A stretch of 22,690 nucleotides of DNA from CAYGWP01 sp964353455 (lineage in GTDB: Bacteria > Planctomycetota > Phycisphaerae > FEN-1346). A program made the position numbers and the translations under genes. How positions within the stretch are numbered: the stretch's first letter is position 1; the number at the start of each line of letters is the position of its first letter. The notes below the pieces were generated by a model, which was not told where the DNA came from, did no database searches, and saw only the letters and a program-made list of their open reading frames with translations. Location of the stretch: positions 1 through 22,690 of the forward strand of contig CAYGWP010000295.1 in the NCBI GenBank assembly GCA_964353455.1, in the 5' to 3' direction. Positions 7,455 through 15,471 of this stretch are shown here, piece by piece.

Positions 7455-8303
7455 ATGAACGTCGCCGACCTGGAAATCCTTGAAACCATCCGCAAGACGC
7501 TGGCGGCCGTGCCCGGCGTGCGGATGGCCCGCCTCGTGCGGACAGGCGAGCCTGTCGAGATTCCGTTGAGCCGTTTGCCGGCCGTGATCCTCGAACCGGC
7601 CGGCGCCGAGGACCTCGCGTGGCCCGATGTGCCCGTCGGCAGGTATCACCTCGTGCGGTGGCGGGTGAGCGTCGAGGACCGCGCGGTCCCCGGCACCCGG
7701 GCGTTCGAGGCGCTGGTCTCGCTGGCCGAGGCCTGCCGCCAGACGATCGCCGCGGCGCCGCTCCTCGGCGGCCTGGCCGAGGATGGTCCGCCCGCCGCGA
7801 AGGACGGCGACCTTGTGCCGCGCGTCGGCGCGACCCGCATGGGCCCGATCCTCCTGGGCGAGACGGCCACCGGACGCCCCACCGTTCTCGCCTTCCTCGG
7901 CGCATCGGGATACTGGGCCGAGGAGATGACCGGCGCCGTCACGCTGGATGATGAGTCGCTCTTCTCCTGCGGCCCGCACGTCCTGACGGTGGGCAGCCCG
8001 ACGCGGCGCGTGAAGGATTTCGCCTTCAACGGCCTGGCGGGCGGCCTTGTGCTCGACCTGGGGGATGGACCGCGCGAGATCTCGCAGACGGGGGTCCTCT
8101 CGGCCGCATCCGCATCGGCCCTGGCGGTCATCGACGCCGCCATTGAGGCGTTCATAGACGGACGCCCGTACACCCTGACCACGCCGGACAGCGTGGACTA
8201 CCCGAACTGCCTCCTCGAACGGTTCGAGCGGCTCGGCCCCCCGCAGGTGGGCACGCAGTGGCACCAGGCGTACCGGATCACGTACCGACAACTGGCGAGG
8301 TAA
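7455..8303 (+). CDS. Phage structural protein, possible neck/tail-completion protein
   Basis: 282 residues from the ATG at 7455, chosen for GAGGAG 6 nt upstream; an in-frame ATG at 7431 lacks a site. The N-terminal 130 residues (LETIRKTLAAVPGVRMARLV, then PAVILEPAGAED, VGRYHLVRWRVSVEDR, AFEALVSLAEACRQTIAAAP) have the alpha/beta layout of tail-terminator proteins. The C-terminal 100 residues (DFAFNGLAGGLVLDLG, ... AFIDGRPYTLTTPD, YPNCLLERFERLG, GTQWHQAYRITYRQL) form a separate strand-rich domain. It may thus be a two-domain fusion. The name is inferred from gene order and layout; no family match is certain. The next gene starts 2 nt after its stop, so translation is probably coupled. Confidence 0.55.
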   Translation: MNVADLEILETIRKTLAAVPGVRMARLVRTGEPVEIPLSRLPAVILEPAGAEDLAWPDVPVGRYHLVRWRVSVEDRAVPGTRAFEALVSLAEACRQTIAAAPLLGGLAEDGPPAAKDGDLVPRVGATRMGPILLGETATGRPTVLAFLGASGYWAEEMTGAVTLDDESLFSCGPHVLTVGSPTRRVKDFAFNGLAGGLVLDLGDGPREISQTGVLSAASASALAVIDAAIEAFIDGRPYTLTTPDSVDYPNCLLERFERLGPPQVGTQWHQAYRITYRQLAR

Positions 8304-8305
8304 CC

Positions 8306-9049
8306 GTGGCGTACTCGACCGAAGGAATCACCGGCGTCCGCATCCGCCCGCTCGCGCTGGACATGGCCCGCGGCCGGCCGGCCGTCGCCGCCGGAGCGGT
8401 CGAGGTCACATGGGCCTCGACGCAAGCGGACCGCTGGCACCAGGTCTATGTCAGCGGACGCCTGGCCGGTGTCACGGCCCGGTCCGAGGACCGGCGGCTC
8501 ATCGTCTCCGGACCGGTGGGGCGAGGCGGGGCGCAGGGCACGGTGCTCGTCGAGGTTGTCGCCGTGGATGCCGCCGACCGCTGGACCGACTTCGGCGATG
8601 AACTCGGCGGCTTCGCGGGGGCCGGCGGCGGGCGGGCGCGGCTCTCGTGGCAGGCGGGCCTGTATCTTGACGCCGGCCTGGAATCGTTCGACGTCTTCGC
8701 CGACGGTCACACGGGGACGGTGGACTACGCGGCGCCGCTCAACGAAACGCCGATTCCCGCCGCGGCGGGCGGCGTGGCGCCGTGGGGATACGGCTGCGGC
8801 GGATACGGGGTCGGCGGCTACGGCATGTCAGCCGCGAGGTTCGAGTGGACGACGGACCTTCTTGAGCCGGGCGCGTGGAGGTTCGCCGTCGTGGCGACCG
8901 ATGCCGCCGGCAACCGCCGGGCAACCGCCGCCGAAATCACGATTCAACTCGCGCCTGTCCCGCGGCCGCCGGAGGCGTTCCGGCTGGCATCGTATGACCC
9001 TGTCACGCGGACGGCCGCACTGGCCTGGCAGCCCAGTCCAGATATTTAG
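8306..9049 (+). CDS. FN3-like phage tail/adhesin protein, apparently truncated
   Basis: 247 residues from GTG 8306. GAGG lies 5 nt upstream inside the end of the previous gene, and the start is 2 nt after that gene's stop, implying coupling. The sequence reads as two beta-sandwich modules: residues about 1-95 (VEVTWASTQADRWHQVYVSG) and 100-215 (FDVFADGHTGTVDYAAPLN, WRFAVVATDAAGNRRATAAE). A third FN3-like module begins (PPEAFRLASYDPVTRTAALA) but stops at WQPSPDI. Residues 157-174 hold a Gly/Tyr-rich loop (GYGCGGYGVGGYG). The second module is paralogous to the C-terminal part of the LamG protein encoded at 9362. A palindrome starts 2 bp after the stop, so C-terminal truncation by a repeat is plausible. 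Role: surface-exposed tail or capsid decoration, inferred. Confidence 0.65.
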   Translation: MAYSTEGITGVRIRPLALDMARGRPAVAAGAVEVTWASTQADRWHQVYVSGRLAGVTARSEDRRLIVSGPVGRGGAQGTVLVEVVAVDAADRWTDFGDELGGFAGAGGGRARLSWQAGLYLDAGLESFDVFADGHTGTVDYAAPLNETPIPAAAGGVAPWGYGCGGYGVGGYGMSAARFEWTTDLLEPGAWRFAVVATDAAGNRRATAAEITIQLAPVPRPPEAFRLASYDPVTRTAALAWQPSPDI

Positions 9050-9050
9050 C

Positions 9051-9068
9051 CGGTCGCCTTGGCGACCG
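9051..9068. repeat. 8-bp-arm hairpin right after a stop codon
   Basis: CGGTCGCC (9051-9058), TT loop, GGCGACCG (9061-9068), perfect. It starts 2 bp after the TAG of the FN3-like gene. Confidence 0.8.
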
Positions 9069-9099
9069 CGATCCTTGAGAATGCAGAGGAGTATAGCCA

Positions 9100-9345
9100 A
9101 TGCCATCAACCTTCACGCCAAACCTGAACCTCGAAAAACCCGCCCACGGCGAGCGGGTGAATGACTGGGACGAGGCCATCAACGCCAACTTTGACGCGAT
9201 CGATGCGGCCGCGTGGCGCGTGCCCGTGCGGACCTCCGACCCGACATCGCCGGCCGAGGGCGAGCAGTGGGTCCGGTCGGACCTCTCGCAACTGCGCATC
9301 CGTGTAGGCTCGGCCACGTACAAGGTGGAACTGGCCGAGGTCTGA
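9100..9345 (+). CDS. Short tail-fibre-like phage protein
   Basis: 81 residues, ATG with AGAGGAG 8 nt upstream. The N-terminus (TFTPNLNLEKPAHGERVNDW, then INANFDAID) matches the pattern found at the start of many tail-fibre and receptor-binding proteins and their short accessory proteins (NLxLxKPxxGD..NDW...IN.NFDxID). The C-terminal 40 residues (TSDPTSPAEGEQWVRSD, LRIRVGSATYKVELA) are a small strand-rich domain of the type seen in phage fibre tips or caps. It precedes the LamG protein by 16 nt, so the two are probably co-translated and may work together as adhesin parts. Confidence 0.65.
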   Translation: MPSTFTPNLNLEKPAHGERVNDWDEAINANFDAIDAAAWRVPVRTSDPTSPAEGEQWVRSDLSQLRIRVGSATYKVELAEV

Positions 9346-9361
9346 TCGCGCGGAGACCAAC

Positions 9362-10999
9362 ATGCCGACCTTCCGGATGGATGAAACCAACTTTGCCGAA
9401 GGCGCCCGTGCGGGGACTCGGATCCTCACCGGCGCGGGGCTGAAGGCGGACTTCTCAGAGTTCGCCGCCGACTCCAACACGCTCGGCCTCTGGCATCTCC
9501 ACAACGGCGCGTGCCAGGGCGAGGGGACCGGCCTTGAGGACGCCTCGGGTGCCGGCCGCAACCTTGTCAACCACGGCGCCGTTGCGGTCGAGGACGGATA
9601 CCGATTTGTCCATAGCGAAGCCGATTACATGACGGCAGTCATCGGCACGCGGTCGGCCCAGTCGGCCGTTACCCTGGAGTGCTGGGTCGGTCAGTGGCAA
9701 AGCCCCCTGGACTCTCTTCGCCTGGTCGCCCGCTATTACCGGGACTGGAACAACTACCTGGGCATCCAGGCCCGACGGTCCACGTCGCCGGCGAACTCCA
9801 CGATCCGCATCTGGGAGCAGGCGGGTGGAACCACGGTCGCCCAGGTCTGGTGGACCGGCGCCGCAGCGGATGCCATCATCGCCTCAAGCGCGCCTTGGCA
9901 GGTTGCGGCAGTTCTCGACGCCGGGGGCTTGCTGCGGCTCTTCGTCAACGGCACCCTTCGGGGCGAGGCGTCCGGGACCCAGTCGCTGCCGAGCGGCGAT
10001 TACCTGCTCGACTTGGGTTCGGACTCTTCAGGACTGGCCCTCTCGGCAGTGCTGGACGAGGTGCGGCTGTCGAGCAGCGCCCGGTACTCCGCCAACTTCT
10101 CGGCGCAACGGCTGCTCGCCTCCGGGACCTACTCCAGTCCGACCTTCGACGGTGTTCGGACGCAGGCCGACTGGGCCGACCTGGTAGGCGTCCAAACGGT
10201 CCCCCCGGAGACGGCCCTCGGCTGGGAAGTCCGTGCCGCTGATGAGACCGATGTCAACGGAGAGCCGCAGGCCCTGTGGCAGCCATACGATGGCGACCCG
10301 TCTTCCTTGCCTGATGGGCGGTACTTCCAGTGGCGCTCCACGCTTTCGACTTCGGCTGATCGGCTGACGTCGCCGACGCTCGAAAGCGTGGAGACCCAGG
10401 CGAGCGAGGCCGGCTACAACCTCTATGGAGCGACGGGGGCGGGCCCCGAAGCGCTCGACTACTCGCAGCCGTCGGCGCGCGTCGGCCCGGGCGTCACGCA
10501 GTTTCTGGCCCAGGCGCTCCAGACCGACGCGGTTCACTGGTTCGGCATCCGGCCGGCTGATGAGCGAGGCATCGAGAGCCCGCTGACGCAAAACGAGTTG
10601 CGGCTGGAACTGGATGCGCAGGGCCGGCGCGTGGCCGACAGGCCGGCCGGCGCGCTGACGCTTGCCGCGCGGCCCCTGCCCGACGGTGCTGCGGGCCTGG
10701 AATGGCGCTGGCGCGCCGGCCAGAACGGCGTCGTGCCGCAGGTGTTCCGGATTTTCGGCGACGGCGGAACGGGCATCATCAACTATGCCGCGCCCCTCGG
10801 CGAAGTGTCTTACAGCGACGGCATCAACACATACGCATGGACAAGCGGTCCGCTGGGGGGCGGCGCCCAGCACCAGTTGGCTGTCCGGGCGATTGCCGCC
10901 GGCGGCGTCTGGGACGACCAGCCGGCGGTCGCGACCGTGACGCCCGACGATTCGGCGCCAGGTTCCGTGGACGCCCTGGAAGCGGAGGCCATCCTGTGA
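9362..10999 (+). CDS. LamG/concanavalin-fold and FN3-like phage adhesin
   Basis: 545 residues, ATG with GGAG 6 nt upstream. Residues about 38-235 form a LamG-like jelly roll: NTLGLWHLHNG, DASGAGRNLVNHGAV, SAVTLECWVGQW, WNNYLGIQARRS, APWQVAAVLDAGGLLRLFVN and SAVLDEVRLSSSARY are all typical. A central strand-rich region (about 245-345) includes YFQWRSTLSTSADRLTSPTL. The C-terminal part (about 350-530) holds FN3-like modules, one (FRIFGDGGTGIINYAAPLG) clearly paralogous to the protein at 8306. There is no signal peptide, consistent with a virion protein. LamG domains bind sugars or proteins, so host-surface binding is the likely job. It ends with GTGA, where the next gene starts inside its stop. 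Confidence 0.75.
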   Translation: MPTFRMDETNFAEGARAGTRILTGAGLKADFSEFAADSNTLGLWHLHNGACQGEGTGLEDASGAGRNLVNHGAVAVEDGYRFVHSEADYMTAVIGTRSAQSAVTLECWVGQWQSPLDSLRLVARYYRDWNNYLGIQARRSTSPANSTIRIWEQAGGTTVAQVWWTGAAADAIIASSAPWQVAAVLDAGGLLRLFVNGTLRGEASGTQSLPSGDYLLDLGSDSSGLALSAVLDEVRLSSSARYSANFSAQRLLASGTYSSPTFDGVRTQADWADLVGVQTVPPETALGWEVRAADETDVNGEPQALWQPYDGDPSSLPDGRYFQWRSTLSTSADRLTSPTLESVETQASEAGYNLYGATGAGPEALDYSQPSARVGPGVTQFLAQALQTDAVHWFGIRPADERGIESPLTQNELRLELDAQGRRVADRPAGALTLAARPLPDGAAGLEWRWRAGQNGVVPQVFRIFGDGGTGIINYAAPLGEVSYSDGINTYAWTSGPLGGGAQHQLAVRAIAAGGVWDDQPAVATVTPDDSAPGSVDALEAEAIL

Positions 11000-12810
11000 C
11001 GGCTCAACCGAACACAGCGGTCTTGGTCGGCGGCGCGGCGCCGCTCGTGCTGGAGCCGCCGCAGACGGAAGTTCGCATTTATGGGCGCGTGGAGTCGCGA
11101 ATCCGCCTCGACCGTCTGGAGTCGGAGATCGGCGGCGTGCCGCACGCCTGGTTCTCGGCCGGCTTCGGCCTGAACCCCGCGAGCGGCGAAGAGGTGCGAC
11201 TGGAGCACATGGCGCGGCGGATCGGACCCGGCATGATGGTCACGGCCAGGCTGCTGCGTGGCGGCATCTTCGCCGGCGCGGCACGCGACGACCTCGTGCT
11301 CTTCGAGGGGCACATCGGCCGGATCGAGATGAACCTGGATGCCGACGGCGAGGGCCTGGAGTTCGAGGCCGAAGACCTGGCCGGCGACCTCCTGCGGCGG
11401 CGCGTGGGCGGTCAGCGGCTGCGCATCGCAGGCGGCAGTGCGGAACTCGTCGAGGGCGAGAATCTTGTCTTCAATCCCGACGGCCGGCCGAACGCATCGC
11501 CGGAGCCGTACGCGGCGGGCGAAGAGCAGTACACGATCTTCGCACCGCGCGGCTCGGCCGGCGCGGTCCACTGGACGCTCGACAAGGCCGTGGCGTACCT
11601 GTTGGCCGAGTTCGGCGAGTCCGACGTCGTGGCCGTCCCGTCGCCGAGCGAGCTGAGCGCGGCCGTCGGCGGCCTCGTCATCCGCGATGTGAGCCTGGAG
11701 GGGCGGGCTCTCGGTGCAGCGCTCGAGGCGCTGCTGGAACTGGCCGGCGCCCGGCTCTCGATTTCGGTTGAGCCGCAGGAATCCGCCGTCAGCCGCAGGC
11801 TCGAGATCCTGACTCCCGGCCGCGCGCCGGTGGGGTGGCTTGCGCACCAGGGCGCAGGCGGCAGTTTCACCCCGGAGGCCACGAACGTCGTGCGTATGGA
11901 GGCGAAATTGCACTTTGATGCGGCGCCGCGGCGGTACGTCGCCCGCGGCGATGTGAAAATCTACGAGTCCACGTTCGACCTCGTGGCCGGTTGGGACGAC
12001 GCCCTCGCCTCGTACGACCCCGACACGTTCAGTCCGAGTGAGAACCCGGGGTTCCTCGCGGTCCGCGACGTTTTCCGCAAGTGGGTCCTGAACGAGGCCG
12101 GCGACTACAGCGACCCGCCGTATAGCCGGGGCGACGCACCGGACATGTCGGGCCTCTTTGAGGGCGCGCGGTACGCCCGCCGCCGGCGGCGGTTCCTTGA
12201 ATGTCTCTCGCGCGATGCCCTCGGCCGCAGCCACGGCATCTATGTCGAAATGTCTCTGGACGGCGGAACGACATGGGAGCGGTCGAACCTGTCAACTCGG
12301 GTCCTCGCGAAGGAGTGCGGCATCTACCTGACGGACGACCCCCTGCCCCCGCGGTACCTGGCTGCCGCGATGCGGGGCGAAGTGCGGGTCCGCGTCACCG
12401 CCTCGATTGAGAGCGATGCCCGCCTAGTGGCCGAGCGAATCGCGGCGGGCGCCGCCGGACTGCCCGGCCGGACACGGCACATCAGCGTGCCTGCCGGCTA
12501 CCGGTACCGCAAGGTGGCATCGTCGAGCCGGTTCAGCGGCGCGGGCGATGCCGACGTGGCCGACGACACCGCGCGGCTCCAGGAACTCGTGGATGCAGCG
12601 CACGAGGCCGACCGGCGGTGCCCCGCCCCAACGAGGATCGAGGTGCCGTACCTCGCGCTCGGCCGGCGCCACGGCGAGCGCATCCTGGGAATACGTGGGC
12701 GCGGGCTGGACCTGGCGCGGCAGGCCACAGGGTACGAGTCGGCGCCCGTGCTGCGGCGCATCCGGTACACCTTCGCGCCGATCCCCCAGACTGAATTTGA
12801 ACTCGAGTAA
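10996..12810 (+). CDS. Phage tail / baseplate hub-like protein
   Basis: 604 residues from GTG 10996, which overlaps the previous stop (GTGA) and has GGAGG 7 nt upstream; upstream in-frame codons are the shadow of the LamG gene. The first 150 residues are strand-rich (EVRIYGRVESRIRLDRLESE, LVLFEGHIGRIEMNLDADGE, LEFEAEDLAGDLLRRRVGGQ) and follow the pattern of tail-hub proteins, in which a measured surface is followed by a module with an AEDxxxxL motif. A GENLVFNPDGRPNAS motif follows. The middle (AVAYLLAEFGESD, IRDVSLEGRALGAALEALLE) resembles the domain found in many tail-tip proteins. The C-terminal 250 residues are mixed, with YVEMSLDGGTTWERSN. It is the largest protein of the cluster, and no tape-measure protein was found. 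Confidence 0.55.
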   Translation: MTAQPNTAVLVGGAAPLVLEPPQTEVRIYGRVESRIRLDRLESEIGGVPHAWFSAGFGLNPASGEEVRLEHMARRIGPGMMVTARLLRGGIFAGAARDDLVLFEGHIGRIEMNLDADGEGLEFEAEDLAGDLLRRRVGGQRLRIAGGSAELVEGENLVFNPDGRPNASPEPYAAGEEQYTIFAPRGSAGAVHWTLDKAVAYLLAEFGESDVVAVPSPSELSAAVGGLVIRDVSLEGRALGAALEALLELAGARLSISVEPQESAVSRRLEILTPGRAPVGWLAHQGAGGSFTPEATNVVRMEAKLHFDAAPRRYVARGDVKIYESTFDLVAGWDDALASYDPDTFSPSENPGFLAVRDVFRKWVLNEAGDYSDPPYSRGDAPDMSGLFEGARYARRRRRFLECLSRDALGRSHGIYVEMSLDGGTTWERSNLSTRVLAKECGIYLTDDPLPPRYLAAAMRGEVRVRVTASIESDARLVAERIAAGAAGLPGRTRHISVPAGYRYRKVASSSRFSGAGDADVADDTARLQELVDAAHEADRRCPAPTRIEVPYLALGRRHGERILGIRGRGLDLARQATGYESAPVLRRIRYTFAPIPQTEFELE

Positions 12811-12820
12811 GGCAACTGCA

Positions 12821-13465
12821 ATGGCTATCGACCGGCTGAGTATCTACGGCACTGGCGCGGCGATGGAGCGCGGCAACGAGCGGCAGATGGAGTTGCTGCG
12901 CCCCGCCGAGCGATGGACCGAGGTTACGCCCGGCGGGCCGCCGTATCGGCTCCTCTGGTGCCGCATCGCGAGCGGCGCTCCGGGCGACCCGCCCGACGAG
13001 CGTTACTACGCCGATGAGGTCCGCCCCACGGGCGCCGGCTCCAGCGGCCACATCGGGTGGGAGAGCGTCCCGGGCGGCCTCGAGCAAGTCGTGGTGCACA
13101 ACGTAGCCGAGGCCGACTTCGGCACGCACCTCGTGCCCGAGGACACGATTGTCCGGGTTGAGGAGCGCATGGACCGCGGCAGCCCGCCCGAGATGGTGTA
13201 CCTGGCGGACGTGGCGGTCCCGCTGGAGCGGCTCGCGCGGATCGTCTCCTACGACACGGAGTCCTACACGGTGCAGCCGGTCCGCCGGACGGGTGGCGGC
13301 ATTGAGGATGACGGCCCGACCATCAGCGGCGTGCCGAACCTGGGCGAACTCTGGCCCGACGAGTACGGGTATCTCGATGGCCCGGCCGACTTCGACCGTT
13401 ACGTTCAGATCTTCCTGACTCCGGCGGGCTGGACGATCCTCCTGCACCCGCCGCGGATGGTGTAG
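12821..13465 (+). CDS. Conserved-looking phage structural protein of unknown function
   Basis: 214 residues, ATG 12821 chosen because AAGG lies 8 nt upstream and the gap from the previous gene is only 10 nt; the longer frame upstream is a shadow. The N-terminus (MAIDRLSIYGTGAAMERGNE) leads into a strand-rich body with PYRLLWCRIASGA, ERYYADEVRPTG, LVPEDTIVRVEERMDRGSP and EMVYLADVAV. The end (FLTPAGWTILLHP) is aromatic. There are no Cys clusters, signal peptide or membrane segment. The family is not recognised; position among tail genes suggests a tail-associated or decoration protein. Confidence 0.6.
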   Translation: MAIDRLSIYGTGAAMERGNERQMELLRPAERWTEVTPGGPPYRLLWCRIASGAPGDPPDERYYADEVRPTGAGSSGHIGWESVPGGLEQVVVHNVAEADFGTHLVPEDTIVRVEERMDRGSPPEMVYLADVAVPLERLARIVSYDTESYTVQPVRRTGGGIEDDGPTISGVPNLGELWPDEYGYLDGPADFDRYVQIFLTPAGWTILLHPPRMV

Positions 13466-13486
13466 CGCCTTTCGAGCCGCGACCAA

Positions 13487-13515
13487 CGAGCCGCGACCGT
13501 GAGGTCGCGGGTACT
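13487..13515. repeat. Dispersed hairpin repeat, copy 2 (GTGA loop)
   Basis: Arms 13491-13498 and 13503-13510 are 8 bp perfect around GTGA. The whole 29-bp unit differs from 6654-6682 at one position only, in the loop. A partial extra left arm lies at 13473-13486. Confidence 0.85.
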
Positions 13516-13536
13516 CGCCTCTTCGGAGAAAGCACG

Positions 13537-14559
13537 ATGCCGTGGACTTCCGACCGCTGGCCCCCCGAACGCGGCGATGCCATCGACACCGACACCATCA
13601 TCAACGAGGCTCGGTCGGCACTGGCCGAGCGCGACTGCGTCGTGCCGGCGGGCTTCGTGCCCGAGGAGTTCGCCCGCTGGGACCCCTTGAGGGGCACGCC
13701 GCCGGGCGGCGAGGCACCGCCCTTCCCTACCATCGCCAACTTCCAGAACGAGGTCCGGGAGATGCTCCTCATGGTGTGGCCGTACCGCTGGTGGGATTCG
13801 ACCCGCGAGGACCTCTACACCCTGGCGAACCTGTGCCAGGATGCGTTCGGCCGCGCGGGATGGACGTACGACCTCACGTCCCCCGGGCCGCTGAATCGGT
13901 GGACGCCGCCGTACGCGCTCATCTTTGAGGAACTCTACCAGGCGATCAACCGGCTGGACCGCGTGCGGTTGCTGCCGGCCTGGTCGCAGCGCGAGCGGCG
14001 CGACAGCGTGTCCCACCTGACGCAGGGCATAACCAACTGGCCGCAGGACCGGGCCGACACGTTCAACCTGTTCGACGGCAGCGACGACGGCGTCTCCGTG
14101 GGCATTTCGTTCGACGCGGGCATGGGCTGCCAGATTCTCGACGCCGGCAGCGACCAGCAGTGGCTCCTTGAATCGCGGCGGGCGCGGATGGTCTTCCCGA
14201 CGACGGCGCTCGACGGTCGCACGATCCGCCGCGGGTGGATCGACTTCACCACCGCAGCGCCGACAGGCTCCGTGGACTTCTCCGACACGTTCACGGCCGA
14301 GGCTACCGATGCGGAGGGCACATCGCTCGGCACATTCGCCTCCGACGATTACGGGCCGAAGCGGTTCGAGGTCCCCGCCGAGGCGATCCGCACCGGCGAC
14401 GACACGGCGATCCTCGTCAGTTCCACGAGGCCGAACTCCGCCGACCGCCCCGCCTGGTCGCCTGCGGGCCCCAACTACACCAGCACTTACCGCGAAGGCC
14501 TGGCCATCGCCGGCCCCGTGCGGCTGATTGTGGAGATCGACTTTGAGTACCACGGATAG
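13537..14559 (+). CDS. Phage structural-type protein with helical N-terminus and beta-rich C-terminus, function unknown
   Basis: 340 residues, ATG with GGAG 8 nt upstream. Residues 15-165 are mainly helical and aromatic (NFQNEVREMLLMVWPYRWWD, DLYTLANLCQDAFGRAGW, ALIFEELYQAINRLDRVRLL). Residues 185-340 are strand-rich (VSVGISFDAGMGCQILD, GWIDFTTAAPTGSVDFSDTF, DTAILVSSTRPNS, GPVRLIVEIDFEYHG) and resemble a jelly-roll, perhaps a ligand-binding head. The layout is that of an attachment or tail-spike-like protein whose N-terminal part docks onto the particle, but no family is recognised. It overlaps the next gene by 17 bp. Confidence 0.6.
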   Translation: MPWTSDRWPPERGDAIDTDTIINEARSALAERDCVVPAGFVPEEFARWDPLRGTPPGGEAPPFPTIANFQNEVREMLLMVWPYRWWDSTREDLYTLANLCQDAFGRAGWTYDLTSPGPLNRWTPPYALIFEELYQAINRLDRVRLLPAWSQRERRDSVSHLTQGITNWPQDRADTFNLFDGSDDGVSVGISFDAGMGCQILDAGSDQQWLLESRRARMVFPTTALDGRTIRRGWIDFTTAAPTGSVDFSDTFTAEATDAEGTSLGTFASDDYGPKRFEVPAEAIRTGDDTAILVSSTRPNSADRPAWSPAGPNYTSTYREGLAIAGPVRLIVEIDFEYHG

Positions 14560-14950
14560 GCTGCCGGAACTCTCCGGGCCGTATGTGACCCGCGACGTGT
14601 GCGCGGCCGTCCACGCCGAGCAGCGAGAGGCCAACGAGCGCACGTGGGACGAGATCCGCTCGCTCCGCCGCCTCGTCATCGCGCTGGTGGTGGGCGGGCA
14701 ACTCTTCGGAGGCGGCCTCAACCTCGCCGGTTTCGGATACTGGCTCCAGCAGCACGCCTCCCAGCCGCACCCCGCGACGGTCCAGATGGTGGCCGCCGCC
14801 CGGGCCGAAGCGCGCGAAGACCTGCGCGACCTGAGGCGTGAAGTGCACGAACTGGCGACGTCAGTCCTCAAACGGTCCGAGTCGGCGCGATCCGCGCCGC
14901 TCAAGGAACAAGGAGACAAGGAATGTATCGTCCCGCGCGTTTTCAGATGA
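14543..14950 (+). CDS. Single-pass membrane protein with C-terminal coiled coil, possible inner-membrane spanin-like protein
   Basis: 135 residues from TTG 14543. This start has GGAG 7 nt upstream, inside the end of the previous gene; no ATG or GTG would keep the N-terminal helix. A hydrophobic span lies at residues 44-68 (LVIALVVGGQLFGGGLNLAG). It is preceded by a basic, helical segment (IRSLRR) and followed by a charged helix (AAARAEAREDLRDLRREVHE). Topology N-in/C-out with a periplasmic coiled coil fits an i-spanin or a related lysis accessory. It overlaps the following lipoprotein gene by 28 bp, as spanin genes often do. It could equally be an unrelated phage membrane protein. Confidence 0.6.
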   Translation: MSTTDRLPELSGPYVTRDVCAAVHAEQREANERTWDEIRSLRRLVIALVVGGQLFGGGLNLAGFGYWLQQHASQPHPATVQMVAAARAEAREDLRDLRREVHELATSVLKRSESARSAPLKEQGDKECIVPRVFR

Positions 14951-15471
14951 CGGCCCTGGCGCTCGCGGCGGTTGCGGCCCTGGCGGGCTGCGGCACGCCG
15001 GAGGCACTCCAGCGGAGCCAGCAACTGCAACTGGAGGCCATGGTCCAGTACCGCGGCGAAATGGCCGCCTACCACGAGAAGGTCAAGGCGCAACTGGCCG
15101 CCGACAAGAGGGCCGAGTTGGATGCCGCGCTGGGGGCATCGCTTGCGCAGGCGGCCGATGCGGAAGGGCGCATCCCGCTGGCGGCGGCCGCCGAGAAGGT
15201 CCAGAAGCGCCTCGCCCTGGAGGATGAGTTCCGCGCGAACCTGGCGCGCCTGGACGGGGAGTTCGCCCAGCGGCAGGTGGCCATAGGGCGGGCCATCGAA
15301 TTGGCCCGCGACACCCTCGACCTGGTGGCCGACTACAGCCGCCTCGGCGCCCTGGTCCGCAGCCTCTTTGTCCGTGAAATCGAAACCAAGCAGAAGGTGG
15401 AAACTTACGAGACCGAAAGGAGCGTGGGCAATGCAGGAAGCACAAACGAACCTGAAGCAAGCGGCCGTTGA
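14923..15471 (+). CDS. Phage-encoded lipoprotein with helical periplasmic domain (possible outer-membrane spanin analogue)
   Basis: 182 residues, ATG 14923 with AAGGAG 7 nt upstream, inside the previous gene. The N-terminus is a lipoprotein signal peptide (ALALAAVAALAGCG) with lipobox LAGC and the lipidated Cys at residue 23. The mature part is almost all helical and charged (QQLQLEAMVQYRGEMAAYHE, AAEKVQKRLALEDEFRANLA, DTLDLVADYSRLGALVRSLF). It ends in a polar tail overlapping the next gene by 41 bp. An o-spanin is also an outer-membrane lipoprotein that pairs with the inner-membrane partner encoded just upstream. Those are usually shorter than 182 residues, so the role is a proposal; the lipoprotein nature is clear. 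Confidence 0.7.
   Translation: MYRPARFQMTALALAAVAALAGCGTPEALQRSQQLQLEAMVQYRGEMAAYHEKVKAQLAADKRAELDAALGASLAQAADAEGRIPLAAAAEKVQKRLALEDEFRANLARLDGEFAQRQVAIGRAIELARDTLDLVADYSRLGALVRSLFVREIETKQKVETYETERSVGNAGSTNEPEASGR

Noticed and set aside
10810..12234. Minus-strand open frame of 474 codons opposite the hub-like gene
   Set aside because: Shadow frame. The plus-strand gene is coupled to the preceding gene through a GTGA overlap and shows tail-protein features.
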